Below the pieces are notes generated by a model that searched no databases, was not told the origin of the DNA, and worked only from the letters and a program-made list of their open reading frames with translations. Shown piece by piece: positions 1 to 8,132 of a DNA stretch of 64,000 bases. The DNA comes from CAYXWM01 sp964468805 (GTDB lineage: Bacteria > Bacillota > Clostridia > Lachnospirales > WRBF01), in contig CAYXWM010000005.1 of NCBI GenBank assembly GCA_964468805.1, positions 1-64,000 of the forward strand, given 5' to 3'. Each line of letters begins with the position of its first letter. Positions within the stretch are counted from its first letter, which is position 1. The translations under genes were made by a program, and so were the position numbers.

Positions 1-2
1 TT

Positions 3-734
3 TATTTGGTAACAAGTAAATCCGAATTACTCTATGCTTATAATAACAATAAAATCGCTGTAATTTTGTCTATGGAAGGCTTAGACCCCATAGGTAACGA
101 ATTATTGTTACTAAGTATTTTCAAGCGATTGGGAGTTAGAGGAGCCGGCTTAACTTGGTCCCGGAGGAATCTCATAAGTGACTGTTGCGGAGAAGAAGGC
201 GGTTTAAGTAAATATGGCAAAGAAGTGGTAAAAGAACTTTGTAAGCTTGGAATGTTTATAGACGTAAGCCATTTAAGCGATAAGGGGTTTTACGATATTT
301 TTGAACTTACCGGCGAAAACGTAATCGCCAGCCATTCCAATGCCCGTTCTGTACATAATATCCCCAGAAACTTAACGGATGATATGATAAAAACCATAGC
401 CCGGCATAACGGTTTAATCGGTATAAATACCCACGAATTTATCGCCGGCGGTAAATATGTAGACAACAAAATTGCCCTGATAGGAGACCACGCCGAGCAT
501 ATAGCCGGTCTTGTTGGCATTAATCATATAGGTCTGGGCTTGGATTTAAACGACGGACTGGAAAGCTGTAAAATCAGTTACGGCACTGAAGTATGCTTAC
601 AAGATATGATAAAAAACTATGGCGAAGTGATAAATCTTACCGCAGAATTGCTGTCACGAGGATTCACCAAATCTGATGTAAGTAAAATTTTATGGGAGAA
701 CTTTTTTAATTTTTTTATGAGGATATTGCCTTAA
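3..734 (+). CDS. Membrane dipeptidase, peptidase M19 family (5' end cut by window)
   Basis: Zinc dipeptidase of the renal dipeptidase/M19 family, which cleaves dipeptides (often with a D- or dehydro-residue at the C-terminal position). The frame is open from the window edge, so the first part of the protein, including the N-terminal HxD metal motif, is missing. About 242 residues remain. Visible family motifs are DVSHLSD, the metal-ligand segment ASHSNARS and GLGLDLNDG, matching the usual GxGxDxDG. An ATG at position 6 is unlikely to be the true start. The gene ends in a long bidirectional terminator shared with the convergent copper operon. Family assignment is firm; substrate is unknown. 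Confidence 0.88.
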   Translation, partial: YLVTSKSELLYAYNNNKIAVILSMEGLDPIGNELLLLSIFKRLGVRGAGLTWSRRNLISDCCGEEGGLSKYGKEVVKELCKLGMFIDVSHLSDKGFYDIFELTGENVIASHSNARSVHNIPRNLTDDMIKTIARHNGLIGINTHEFIAGGKYVDNKIALIGDHAEHIAGLVGINHIGLGLDLNDGLESCKISYGTEVCLQDMIKNYGEVINLTAELLSRGFTKSDVSKILWENFFNFFMRILP

Positions 735-736
735 AT

Positions 737-778
737 AAAGAAAGGAAGCTTAAACATAAGAATAAGCTTCCTTTCTTT
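737..778. terminator. Bidirectional terminator between dipeptidase and copZ
   Basis: A perfect 15-bp stem (737-751 pairs with 764-778) is flanked by a T run on the + side and an A run on the other. It can end both convergent transcripts. Confidence 0.9.
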
Positions 779-982
779 TTAACCTACCACATCAAACCCT
801 TGATCTTCGATAGTCTCTGCCAAAACATCCCGTGCTACGCTTTCTTGGTGTTCCACAGTAACGGTCTTTTCATTTAAGTCAACCGCAACGTTTGAAACTC
901 CTTCTATTGCCGATAAAGCATTTTTTACAGCACTTTCACAATGTGAACAAGACATTCCTTCAACCTTTAATTGAGTTCGCAT
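779..982 (-). CDS. copZ: Copper chaperone CopZ, heavy-metal-associated domain
   Basis: A 67-residue single HMA domain protein that carries Cu(I) in the cytoplasm and hands it to the P-type ATPase or a regulator. The metal-binding motif GMSCSHC is near residues 9-15, followed by the ferredoxin-like fold pattern of the family. The length is typical for CopZ. An AGGAG ribosome site lies just upstream of the ATG. It is the last gene of the minus-strand copper operon, after copA and a lipoprotein gene, and stops at the edge of the shared terminator stem. Mercury binding by a MerP-like protein is possible, but the CopA neighbour favours copper. Confidence 0.93.
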   Translation of the reverse strand: MRTQLKVEGMSCSHCESAVKNALSAIEGVSNVAVDLNEKTVTVEHQESVARDVLAETIEDQGFDVVG

Positions 983-1024
983 AATACCGGTCTCCTTAAT
1001 CTATATTTAATTTTGGGTGTACGT

Positions 1025-1642
1025 TTACAAATCGAAAGCTTTTATAAGCTTCTTCATATGGGTTGTCTTACCACCCATTTCCATCATTTCAACTTCCGTT
1101 AAAGTCCAGCCGGGTATATTTTCTATATCCGCTCCTGCATCTTTAAAAGGCATGGGGTTTAAGGCAAATACCAAATCTTTATCGTTGGAAATCATATCCT
1201 TTGACCATTCAAAGGAATGTTCTCCCGGAAAATTAATTCCGAAATGGTCAAGTGCAGAATGATAACTTAAACTGTCTCTGTTTTTTCTGATTACAGACTC
1301 AAAAACTTCCGATGGGTCCTCGCTTTGCACATTTGCGGCATTCTCAAGGTAAACAATGATTTTATCGTCTTTCACCGGAATTTCCTCAGGAAGCTTGGAA
1401 ATATCCAGCCCTGCATCCAAAAACGGTTTTATAGCAATTTCCAGGGCTACGGATTTGCCCCAAATAAACTTTCCCAAGCCGTCCGGTGAATAGAGGGTAA
1501 AGTTTCCTTCGTTAAAGTCATGGGAAACATTTTGCAGTACTTTACTAAACGAGGATATGGAGTAATTGGCTACAACATCCGTTTCTTGGCAGGCGGTACA
1601 CAACAACAACAATATTATAAAGGCTAAAACCGACTTTCTCAT
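1025..1642 (-). CDS. Putative lipoprotein of unknown function in the copper operon
   Basis: A 205-residue protein I do not recognise. It starts with a short hydrophobic signal followed by LLLLCTAC, a lipobox-like site with the cysteine at about residue 18, so it is probably a membrane-anchored extracytoplasmic lipoprotein. The rest looks soluble, with Trp/Phe-rich patches such as GEHSFEWSKDM and a methionine-rich tail (EMMEMGGKTTHMKKL). GGAGG precedes the ATG. It lies 13 bp after copA and 42 bp before copZ on the same strand, so it is very likely co-transcribed. The Met/His tail suggests a metal-related role at the cell surface, but that is inference. Confidence 0.8.
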   Translation of the reverse strand: MRKSVLAFIILLLLCTACQETDVVANYSISSFSKVLQNVSHDFNEGNFTLYSPDGLGKFIWGKSVALEIAIKPFLDAGLDISKLPEEIPVKDDKIIVYLENAANVQSEDPSEVFESVIRKNRDSLSYHSALDHFGINFPGEHSFEWSKDMISNDKDLVFALNPMPFKDAGADIENIPGWTLTEVEMMEMGGKTTHMKKLIKAFDL

Positions 1643-1655
1643 GATTCCCTCCTAT

Positions 1656-4106
1656 TTACTTAAATCTTTTCAGGCGTAGTGCGTTGGACAAAACGGAAAC
1701 AGAAGAAAGTGACATTGCCGCCGCCGCAAAGACAGGGTTTAGCAGAGGTCCTCCGAATAAATAAAAAACTCCTGCTGCCAGCGGTATACCGGCTACATTA
1801 TAAGCAAATGCCCAAAATAGGTTTTGCTTAATGTTTCGTATGGTGTTTTTGGATAACCTAATGGCTGTGGGAACATCATTTAAATCGCTGTGCATTAGGA
1901 CTATATCGGCGGATTCCATGGCAACATCCGTGCCGGAGCCTATGGCTATACCTATATCAGCCTGTGCCAAGGCCGGAGCGTCGTTTATACCGTCGCCAAC
2001 CATGGCAACTTTTTTTCCTTCAGATTGTATTTTCTTAACTTCTTCGGATTTATCACCGGGCAATACTTCGGATAGTACCATAGTTATGCCTACCTGTTTG
2101 GCTATGGCATCGGCAGTACGTTTATTGTCGCCGGTAATCATGGCTACTTCTATACCCATATCTCTAAGTTTTTTTATTGCATGAGCGCTGCTTTGTTTTA
2201 CAACGTCTGCCACGGCTATAATTCCCAAAAGCTGTTTGTCTACAGCTATATACATTGGAGTTTTGCCTTCTCCTGCAAGCTTGTCTGATTCTGCTTCCAA
2301 ATTTTCTGTGGGGATATTTTCTTCTTTCATTAATTTCAGGTTACCCGCCAGTATTTCACTGCCGTCTATAGTAACCTTTATACCCCTGCCGGTTAACGCC
2401 TCAAAACCGCTTCCCGTTAAAAATTCCAAGTTATCTTTCTCCGCGGCTCTGACTATAGCCTCTCCCAAGGGATGTTCGCTGCCTTTTTCCGCAGATGCCG
2501 CCAATTGAAGCAATTTGTGTTTATCAACATTGTTTGTTGTAATTATGTCGGTAACTTCCGGTTTGCCTTCGGTTATGGTTCCGGTTTTGTCGAATACTAT
2601 GGTTTGGATTTTATGAGTGGTTTCAAGAGCTTCTCCGCCTTTAATCAAAATGCCGTTTTCGGCACCTTTACCCGTACCTACCATTATTGCCGTAGGCGTT
2701 GCCAGACCCAAGGCACAGGGACAGGCTATAACCAATACGGATATAAAAACCGTAAGGGAAAATATTAGGCTCTGTCCGCTTATCATCCAAGCGGCAAAGG
2801 CAACTACAGCTATTAAAAATACTATGGGAACAAAATATCCCGAAACAATGTCGGCAGTTTGGGCTATGGGTGCCTTGGAGCCTTGAGCATCTTCCACCAG
2901 TTTTATTATTTGAGCCAAGGCGGTATCACTGCCGACCTTTGTGGCTTCAAATTTAATAACACCGTTTTTGTTTATTGTAGCCGCAAAGACTCTGTCTCCG
3001 GTTTTTTTGTCTACCGGCATACTTTCACCGGTAAGCATGGATTCGTCAACAGTTGTATTTCCTTGGATTACAACTCCGTCCACCGGAATCTTACTGCCGG
3101 GCTTTACAAGAATAATATCACCGGGTTCCACGTCTTCTATGGGAATTTCTGTTTCCTTGTCGTCTTTAATAAGGATAGCCGTTTTAGGAGCCAAGCCCAT
3201 AAGTTTTTTAATGGCTTCTCCCGTTTTGCCCTTTGATACGGCTTCCAAAGATTTGCCCAACAGAATCAAGGTTATGATAACCCCTGCTGTTTCAAAGTAA
3301 AGCCCCTCCACATATTCAAATTCTCCCATATAAATTTTATAGGTGGAATATAGGCTGTAAATTGCCGCCGCTGTTGTTCCTATGGCGATTAGGCTGTCCA
3401 TATTTGGAGAACGATTCCAAATTGCTTTGTAACCCACCGTATAAAATCTGTGCCCGGCAATAATAATGGGAAAAGTAAGCAAAATCTGAATCCAGGCAAA
3501 ATTCAAAGGGTAATCCATAGGATCCAAAATTTTAGGTAATGGAAAATTCAACCAAGAAATCATGGAGCCCATTGCTATATATAACAAAGGTACAGTAAAT
3601 ATGGCAGAAACCGTAAACTTAGTCCAAAGGATTTTTATTTCCTTTTCTTTTCGAATTTTATCTTGATCTACTTTAATTTTTCCGCCGATTTCTTCCCAGT
3701 TAAAGCCCAGCTTTTCGATAATCTGCTTTATTGCCGCCATTCCGATCTTTTGGCTGTCGATTTCTACTTTCATTCGTTCTGTTGCCAAGTTTACGCTAAC
3801 CGAACGAACACCCTCCGCTTTGCCAACCGCCTTTTCTATTCTCGAGGCACAGGCAGCACAGGTCATCCCTGTAATTTTTAAAGTATGACTGCCTTTATCT
3901 TCTTCCGGTTCTGCCTTAAACCCTGCTCTTTCCACGCTTTGTATAATTTTTTGCAAATCCGTGCCGATATCGGCTTCAAGATTCATTTTTTCCGTGGCTA
4001 AATTTACGGAAACCGATTTTACCCCTTCTATCCGTCCAACAATTTTTTCTATCCTTGCCGAACAAGCGGCACATGTCATTCCCGTAATTTTATAAGTTTT
4101 TTTCAT
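1656..4106 (-). CDS. copA: Copper-translocating P-type ATPase CopA (two HMA domains)
   Basis: P1B-type ATPase that exports Cu(I) from the cytoplasm using ATP. Two N-terminal HMA domains each carry GMTCAAC (near residues 9 and 77). Eight predicted membrane segments follow, with the transport motif ACPCALG. The phosphorylation site DKTGTIT is near residue 503 and the hinge motif GDGINDAP is near residue 700. The longer reading frame begins 13 codons upstream at 4145, but the ATG at 4106 has GGAGG 8 bases upstream and starts directly at the first HMA domain, giving 816 residues, a normal CopA length. It heads the operon with the lipoprotein gene and copZ. No CsoR or CopY gene is visible. Confidence 0.96.
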   Translation of the reverse strand: MKKTYKITGMTCAACSARIEKIVGRIEGVKSVSVNLATEKMNLEADIGTDLQKIIQSVERAGFKAEPEEDKGSHTLKITGMTCAACASRIEKAVGKAEGVRSVSVNLATERMKVEIDSQKIGMAAIKQIIEKLGFNWEEIGGKIKVDQDKIRKEKEIKILWTKFTVSAIFTVPLLYIAMGSMISWLNFPLPKILDPMDYPLNFAWIQILLTFPIIIAGHRFYTVGYKAIWNRSPNMDSLIAIGTTAAAIYSLYSTYKIYMGEFEYVEGLYFETAGVIITLILLGKSLEAVSKGKTGEAIKKLMGLAPKTAILIKDDKETEIPIEDVEPGDIILVKPGSKIPVDGVVIQGNTTVDESMLTGESMPVDKKTGDRVFAATINKNGVIKFEATKVGSDTALAQIIKLVEDAQGSKAPIAQTADIVSGYFVPIVFLIAVVAFAAWMISGQSLIFSLTVFISVLVIACPCALGLATPTAIMVGTGKGAENGILIKGGEALETTHKIQTIVFDKTGTITEGKPEVTDIITTNNVDKHKLLQLAASAEKGSEHPLGEAIVRAAEKDNLEFLTGSGFEALTGRGIKVTIDGSEILAGNLKLMKEENIPTENLEAESDKLAGEGKTPMYIAVDKQLLGIIAVADVVKQSSAHAIKKLRDMGIEVAMITGDNKRTADAIAKQVGITMVLSEVLPGDKSEEVKKIQSEGKKVAMVGDGINDAPALAQADIGIAIGSGTDVAMESADIVLMHSDLNDVPTAIRLSKNTIRNIKQNLFWAFAYNVAGIPLAAGVFYLFGGPLLNPVFAAAAMSLSSVSVLSNALRLKRFK

Positions 4107-4145
4107 CAGAATAACCTCCGCTGTATATAATCTTTGTCGTTTCAT

Positions 4146-4483
4146 ATTTTTTACAGGTTCCAGTTTCTATAATAATATCACAAAAAAAGAATTATTAGAA
4201 GACTTTTCAACCTTGCTTTTTTTCTTATAAATTAAATAAATATTCCTCAACATATTATTGCTAAAAACAAATAAATAATATATAAATAAAGAGTATTATA
4301 TTTAATTTCGTAAGAAATAGTAACAAAAGCTATTCTTCGTAAACAGTTCGCTCTTGCGTTTTTATAAAAAAAACACCGGTCGCTCACCACTACGAATATA
4401 CGCTTTTGTTACTACTTAACTCGAAATAAAGTATTATTCTAAAGTTCAACTCAATTCCATATACAAAATTTAAGGATGATATT
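4146..4483. other. Intergenic region between divergent copA and the Nudix gene
   Basis: It holds an AT-rich stretch (4146-4296) that should contain the copA promoter, although I see no clear consensus, and then one copy of the 138-bp palindromic repeat. No gene is seen. Confidence 0.7.
4297..4435 (+). repeat. MITE-like palindromic repeat, family 1, copy 1
   Basis: About 139 bp, nearly its own reverse complement: the left arm AGTAACAAAAGC matches GCTTTTGTTACT in the right arm. It is roughly 90% identical by eye to copy 3 (44137-44275) and present inverted at 14544-14681. The ends are degenerate TATACTTAAT-type inverted repeats. Confidence 0.85.
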
Positions 4484-4945
4484 ATGCCAAATGTTGAAAT
4501 GACAAATATGGTTATGGTTCAAGATAAAGCCACCGGAAAAGTCGTGGTTCAAGACAGATTAAAGAAATGGAAGGGAATAAGTTTTCCCGGAGGGCATGTA
4601 CAAGACAGGGAAAGCATGATAGATTCCGCTGTTCGTGAAATAAAAGAGGAAACCGGTTTGGATATAAAAAACTTGGTGCTTTGCGGAATAGTGCATTGGT
4701 GCCACAGATATAAGGATGAACGTTATCTGGAATTTTTCTATAAAACTACCGACTATAGCGGTACTCTTATAGATGCCACCGACGAAGGCAAGGTGTTTTG
4801 GGTTGATATGAATGAAATAAAAAACATGAACCTATCACCTAATTTTGGTCAATATTTAAAGGTATATGAAAACGATGAAGTAACGGAAGCCTTCGGGCTT
4901 TACGATGACACCGGGTTCGATAATTTGGAGTTTATTAAAAAATAG
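4484..4945 (+). CDS. Nudix hydrolase, MutT/8-oxo-dGTPase-like
   Basis: A 153-residue pyrophosphohydrolase acting on nucleoside diphosphate-X compounds. The complete Nudix box runs from GHVQDRE to REIKEETGL (about residues 41-63), matching GX5EX7REUXEEXGU. The overall pattern (a first strand reading NMVMVQDKATGKVVVQDR, and a C-terminal FWVDMNEIKNM) resembles the 8-oxo-dGTP diphosphatase/YtkD group, so nucleotide-pool cleaning is the likeliest role, but substrate cannot be read from sequence. A weak AAGGATG ribosome site precedes the ATG. It stands alone, between a palindromic repeat and the pyr leader region. Confidence 0.88.
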   Translation: MPNVEMTNMVMVQDKATGKVVVQDRLKKWKGISFPGGHVQDRESMIDSAVREIKEETGLDIKNLVLCGIVHWCHRYKDERYLEFFYKTTDYSGTLIDATDEGKVFWVDMNEIKNMNLSPNFGQYLKVYENDEVTEAFGLYDDTGFDNLEFIKK

Positions 4946-5099
4946 GAGTGTTAAACCCTAATCCCCAAAGACCGGTTTGGGTTAAATTTCACCTTTATAA
5001 AATTTACATGGCTCATTACGAAAATAAGTTGTACAAATTCCATAACAAATTTATGCGGATTTTATAGCTTTTTCCGCACCTTCAACCCAAGTACCGGGC

Positions 5100-5128
5100 T
5101 TGACACAGAGGGCGAAATGTGGTAAAAT
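5100..5128 (+). promoter_or_regulatory. Sigma-A promoter for pyr leader
   Basis: TTGACA (5100-5105), a 17-bp spacer and TAAAAT (5123-5128). The start site would be near 5135, leaving a leader of nearly 400 bases before pyrB. Confidence 0.8.
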
Positions 5129-5155
5129 TCTTCAAAATTTATTCTGAGGTAATTT

Positions 5156-5236
5156 ATGTCTAAACAAACAATCAACAATTCCAACCAACATCTGAATAAC
5201 GGCAAAATCAATAATTTAAATTATTTAGATTATTAA
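5156..5236 (+). CDS. Possible 26-residue leader peptide of the pyr operon
   Basis: A short ORF with TGAGGT as ribosome site 5 bases before the ATG, beginning about 20 bases after the predicted transcription start. The peptide is rich in Asn, Leu and Tyr (starts MSKQTINNSN, ends NLNYLDY). Directly after its stop the transcript is U-rich, and a small hairpin lies about 65 bases further on. In E. coli, pyrBI is controlled by a leader peptide whose translation is coupled to UTP-sensitive pausing; a similar role here is inference from layout only. It may be a chance ORF. Confidence 0.4.
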   Translation: MSKQTINNSNQHLNNGKINNLNYLDY

Positions 5237-5302
5237 TTTTTTATATGGTCTTCCTAATTGGAAGGCTAATTTTATGTCCGGGCGGTGTTAAAGCATTACG
5301 TT

Positions 5303-5321
5303 AAAGTCAGTCGACTTTTTT
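5303..5321 (+). terminator. Weak terminator-like hairpin in pyr leader (candidate attenuator)
   Basis: A 6-bp stem, AAAGTC/GACTTT, with a 4-base loop runs straight into a T run. It is AT-rich and short, so it would be at most a conditional terminator. Confidence 0.35.
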
Positions 5322-5529
5322 GGAATTGTTGAATTGAAATCACATATTTTATGTTTCTCTGATAAAAAAGTACAATCATTCATAAACTGTATGTATACCG
5401 GTGTTTAACTTTAAACCACTATAATTTTGACCCGACTAATTATACCTTAGACTACTGTTTCTTTAAGTTTCAAGTTGAGTTTTTTTGTTAAACCACTATA
5501 CATATCCATTCTGTGAAAGGGGAGATAAG

Positions 5530-6447
5530 ATGTTAAAAGGAAGAAGCTTGTTGCAGCCTTTGGATTTTACGGTAGAGGAGCTTGATAAAATATTTGAACT
5601 TTCGGATAGAATGATAGAAAATCCGGAAAAATATGCTCATGCCTGTGACGGAAAATTATTGGCTACTTTATTTTACGAACCAAGTACCCGGACCAGGTTT
5701 AGTTTTGAGGCGGCAATGCTTAGATTGGGTGGTCAGTTTATAGGATTTTCCGACCCCAACGCCAGCTCCGTCTCCAAGGGTGAGAGCATAGCAGATACTG
5801 TTAAAACAGTGGAATGTTACGCTGATTTGGCGGTAATCCGTCATCCCAAGGAGGGCGCACCGAAGGTTGCCGTTCAAAATTGCGAAATGCCCATTATAAA
5901 CGCCGGAGACGGCGGACATCAGCATCCTACACAAACCTTAACGGATTTGTTGACCATTAAAAGGGAACTGGGACGTTTTTCAAACCTGACCATAGGGCTT
6001 TGCGGTGACTTAAAATTCGGCAGAACGGTTCATTCCTTGATAAAAGCTTTGCTTCGTTATGAAAACATTAAATTCGTCTTAATTTCTCCCGAAGAATTGC
6101 GAGTTCCTGAATATGTTCGCAAAGAACTGAGCAATACAAACTATGTAGAAGTCGAAAAAATGAAAGAAGTTTTGCCCGAACTGGATGTACTTTACATGAC
6201 CAGAGTGCAAAGAGAGCGTTTCTTTAACGAAGAGGATTATATAAGACTTAAGGACTCCTATATACTTGACCCAAAAAAAATGATGCTTGCCAAACCCAAT
6301 ATGATAGTTCTTCATCCGCTTCCCAGGGTAAACGAAATTTCCGTTGAAGTGGATAAAGACCCAAGAGCCTTGTACTTTAAACAGGCTAAATACGGGATGT
6401 ACGTAAGAATGGCGTTGATTATGTGTTTATTGGGAATAGAGGGGTGA
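5530..6447 (+). CDS. pyrB: Aspartate carbamoyltransferase, catalytic subunit PyrB
   Basis: Condenses carbamoyl phosphate and aspartate to N-carbamoyl-aspartate, the committed step of pyrimidine synthesis. The carbamoyl-phosphate motif STRTRFSFE is near residue 53, and HPTQTLTDLL and HPLPR are also present. The frame is open 15 codons further upstream, but the ATG at 5530 has a GGGGAG ribosome site and gives 305 residues, the family norm. It is the first gene of pyrBICFKDE and is followed after 4 bp by the regulatory subunit, which indicates a class B PyrB3:PyrI2-type holoenzyme. Confidence 0.97.
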   Translation: MLKGRSLLQPLDFTVEELDKIFELSDRMIENPEKYAHACDGKLLATLFYEPSTRTRFSFEAAMLRLGGQFIGFSDPNASSVSKGESIADTVKTVECYADLAVIRHPKEGAPKVAVQNCEMPIINAGDGGHQHPTQTLTDLLTIKRELGRFSNLTIGLCGDLKFGRTVHSLIKALLRYENIKFVLISPEELRVPEYVRKELSNTNYVEVEKMKEVLPELDVLYMTRVQRERFFNEEDYIRLKDSYILDPKKMMLAKPNMIVLHPLPRVNEISVEVDKDPRALYFKQAKYGMYVRMALIMCLLGIEG

Positions 6448-6451
6448 ATTT

Positions 6452-6904
6452 ATGATAGTTGACAGCATAGAAAAAGGTATCGTTATAGACCATATAACAG
6501 CCGGTTTGGGAATGACGGTTTTGGGCTTTCTTAATATAGACAAAACCAAAAATACCATAGCCTTTATTATGAATGCCAGCAGCAGCAAACACGGACGTAA
6601 AGACATGATAAAAATCGAAAATGTGGTAGACGTGGACTTGGCTGTTTTGGGTTTGATAGACCCAACAGCGACGGTTAACATAATCGAGGACAGCGACATA
6701 GTCAAAAAAATCACCTTAAAACTGCCCGAATCCGTTACAAACGTTATTCAATGCAAAAATCCTCGCTGTGTTACTTCTGTTGAAAAGAACATTCCCCACG
6801 TTTTCCATTTAATCGACGAAGAAAACAGAGAATACAAATGTGACTATTGTGATGACATTGTCTGCATGAAGGGCGGATATCCCATTGAAAATATGTATAA
6901 GTAA
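6452..6904 (+). CDS. pyrI: Aspartate carbamoyltransferase regulatory subunit PyrI
   Basis: A 150-residue subunit that binds nucleotide effectors and bridges PyrB trimers. The N-terminal allosteric domain is followed by the zinc domain with CKNPRC and CDYC, the four cysteines that hold structural zinc. The length matches E. coli PyrI. The end overlaps the TTG start of pyrC by 20 bases, implying translational coupling. Its presence predicts allosteric CTP/ATP control of flux in addition to any transcriptional control. Confidence 0.96.
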   Translation: MIVDSIEKGIVIDHITAGLGMTVLGFLNIDKTKNTIAFIMNASSSKHGRKDMIKIENVVDVDLAVLGLIDPTATVNIIEDSDIVKKITLKLPESVTNVIQCKNPRCVTSVEKNIPHVFHLIDEENREYKCDYCDDIVCMKGGYPIENMYK

Positions 6905-8132
6905 CGGCAGGCTGATTGACCCTAAAACTCAATCGGATTTTACCTGTGATATTTGGATAGATAACCAAAAAATAACCCAAATAACCAAAACAGACAAGCC
7001 GGTTCAACCCTCTGAAAATGTGACAGTAATTGATGCAACAGGTAAATGGGTTGTTCCCGGATTAATAGATTTGCACGTGCATTTCAGAGAACCCGGTTTT
7101 GAACATAAGGAAGATATTCAAAGTGGTTGTAAAGCTGCCGCAAAAGGCGGCTTTACAACGGTTTGTTGTATGCCCAATACGAAACCTGCTGTAGATTGCC
7201 GAGAAATCGTTGAATTGATTAACTCAAAGACTGCTGAAGCAAACGGCGTTGAAGTTTTGGCGGTTGGTGCTATAACAAAATCTCAATCCGGCGGAGAACT
7301 TGCCGATTTTGCAGAAATGCTCTCTGCCAAACCTTACGGAATTTGTGCAATCAGCGAAGACGGAAAAAGCGTAATGAATGCAAAGGTTATGAATGAGGCT
7401 ATGAAAGTCGCCAAGGAACTTAATCTGAGTATATATTCTCACGCCGAGGACGAAAATATGGGAACTGATGCCGTTTCCGAGGAAATAATCGTAGCAAGAG
7501 ATATTTTACTTGCCAAGAACACGGGTTGTAAACTTCATTTTTGCCATATCAGCACCAAAGGAAGCGTAGACCTTATAAGATGGGCAAAGTCTATGGGTAT
7601 AAATGTTACGGCGGAAACTGCACCTCATTATTTTACTTTGACAAAGGATTGTGTTGACGGCAACACGTTTAAGAAGATGAATCCGCCTTTACGAACCGAT
7701 GAAGACAGATTAGCCATTATCCGGGCTTTACAAGACGGAACCTTGGATGCTATAGCCACAGACCATGCACCTCATTCAACTCAAGAAAAGCAAGCTGAGT
7801 TTAATAAGGCACCCTTCGGAGTAATCGGTCTGGAGACATCATTTGCCGCATCGTATACAAATCTGGTCAAAACGGGATTACTTACTCCCATGGAGCTTGT
7901 TGAAAAAATGAGCACAAATCCGGCACAAATTTTGGGTATGGAGCGTGGTTCCGTTGAAGTGAGCAATTTTGCTGACTTGGCTGTTATAGATGTAGATAAG
8001 TCATTTACCGTAAACGAGGATTATTTTGCTTCAAAAAGCATAAATTCAGCGTTTATGGGAGAAACCCTATACGGAGAAGTGCTGTGTACCATAGCGAAAG
8101 GAAGAGTAGTTTATGATAGACAGGTTAATTGA
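6885..8132 (+). CDS. pyrC: Dihydroorotase PyrC (class I)
   Basis: Zinc amidohydrolase that cyclises carbamoyl-aspartate to dihydroorotate. The metal motif DLHVHFREPG lies near residues 61-70, with further ligands in YSHAEDE, CHIS and the catalytic DHAPHS. The 415 residues fit class I. The start is TTG at 6885, inside the end of pyrI; the first residues (KICISNGRLIDP) align with the family N-terminus and no ATG is available nearby. Its 3' end overlaps pyrF by 20 bases, so this stretch of the operon is densely coupled. Confidence 0.96.
   Translation: MKICISNGRLIDPKTQSDFTCDIWIDNQKITQITKTDKPVQPSENVTVIDATGKWVVPGLIDLHVHFREPGFEHKEDIQSGCKAAAKGGFTTVCCMPNTKPAVDCREIVELINSKTAEANGVEVLAVGAITKSQSGGELADFAEMLSAKPYGICAISEDGKSVMNAKVMNEAMKVAKELNLSIYSHAEDENMGTDAVSEEIIVARDILLAKNTGCKLHFCHISTKGSVDLIRWAKSMGINVTAETAPHYFTLTKDCVDGNTFKKMNPPLRTDEDRLAIIRALQDGTLDAIATDHAPHSTQEKQAEFNKAPFGVIGLETSFAASYTNLVKTGLLTPMELVEKMSTNPAQILGMERGSVEVSNFADLAVIDVDKSFTVNEDYFASKSINSAFMGETLYGEVLCTIAKGRVVYDRQVN

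Larger units (their letters stand above)
4946..5529 (+). other. Leader and promoter region of the pyr operon
   Basis: 584 bp without a long gene. It holds a consensus promoter (5100-5128), a 26-codon ORF (5156-5236), a weak terminator-like stem (5303-5321) and a repeated 13-base motif, TTAAACCACTATA, at about 5413 and again at 5488. No clear PyrR-binding loop was recognised. Confidence 0.6.

Noticed and set aside
1831..3881. Several long plus-strand open frames opposite copA
   Set aside because: They are antisense shadows of the copA reading frame. They lack ribosome sites and homology and follow the codon structure of copA.
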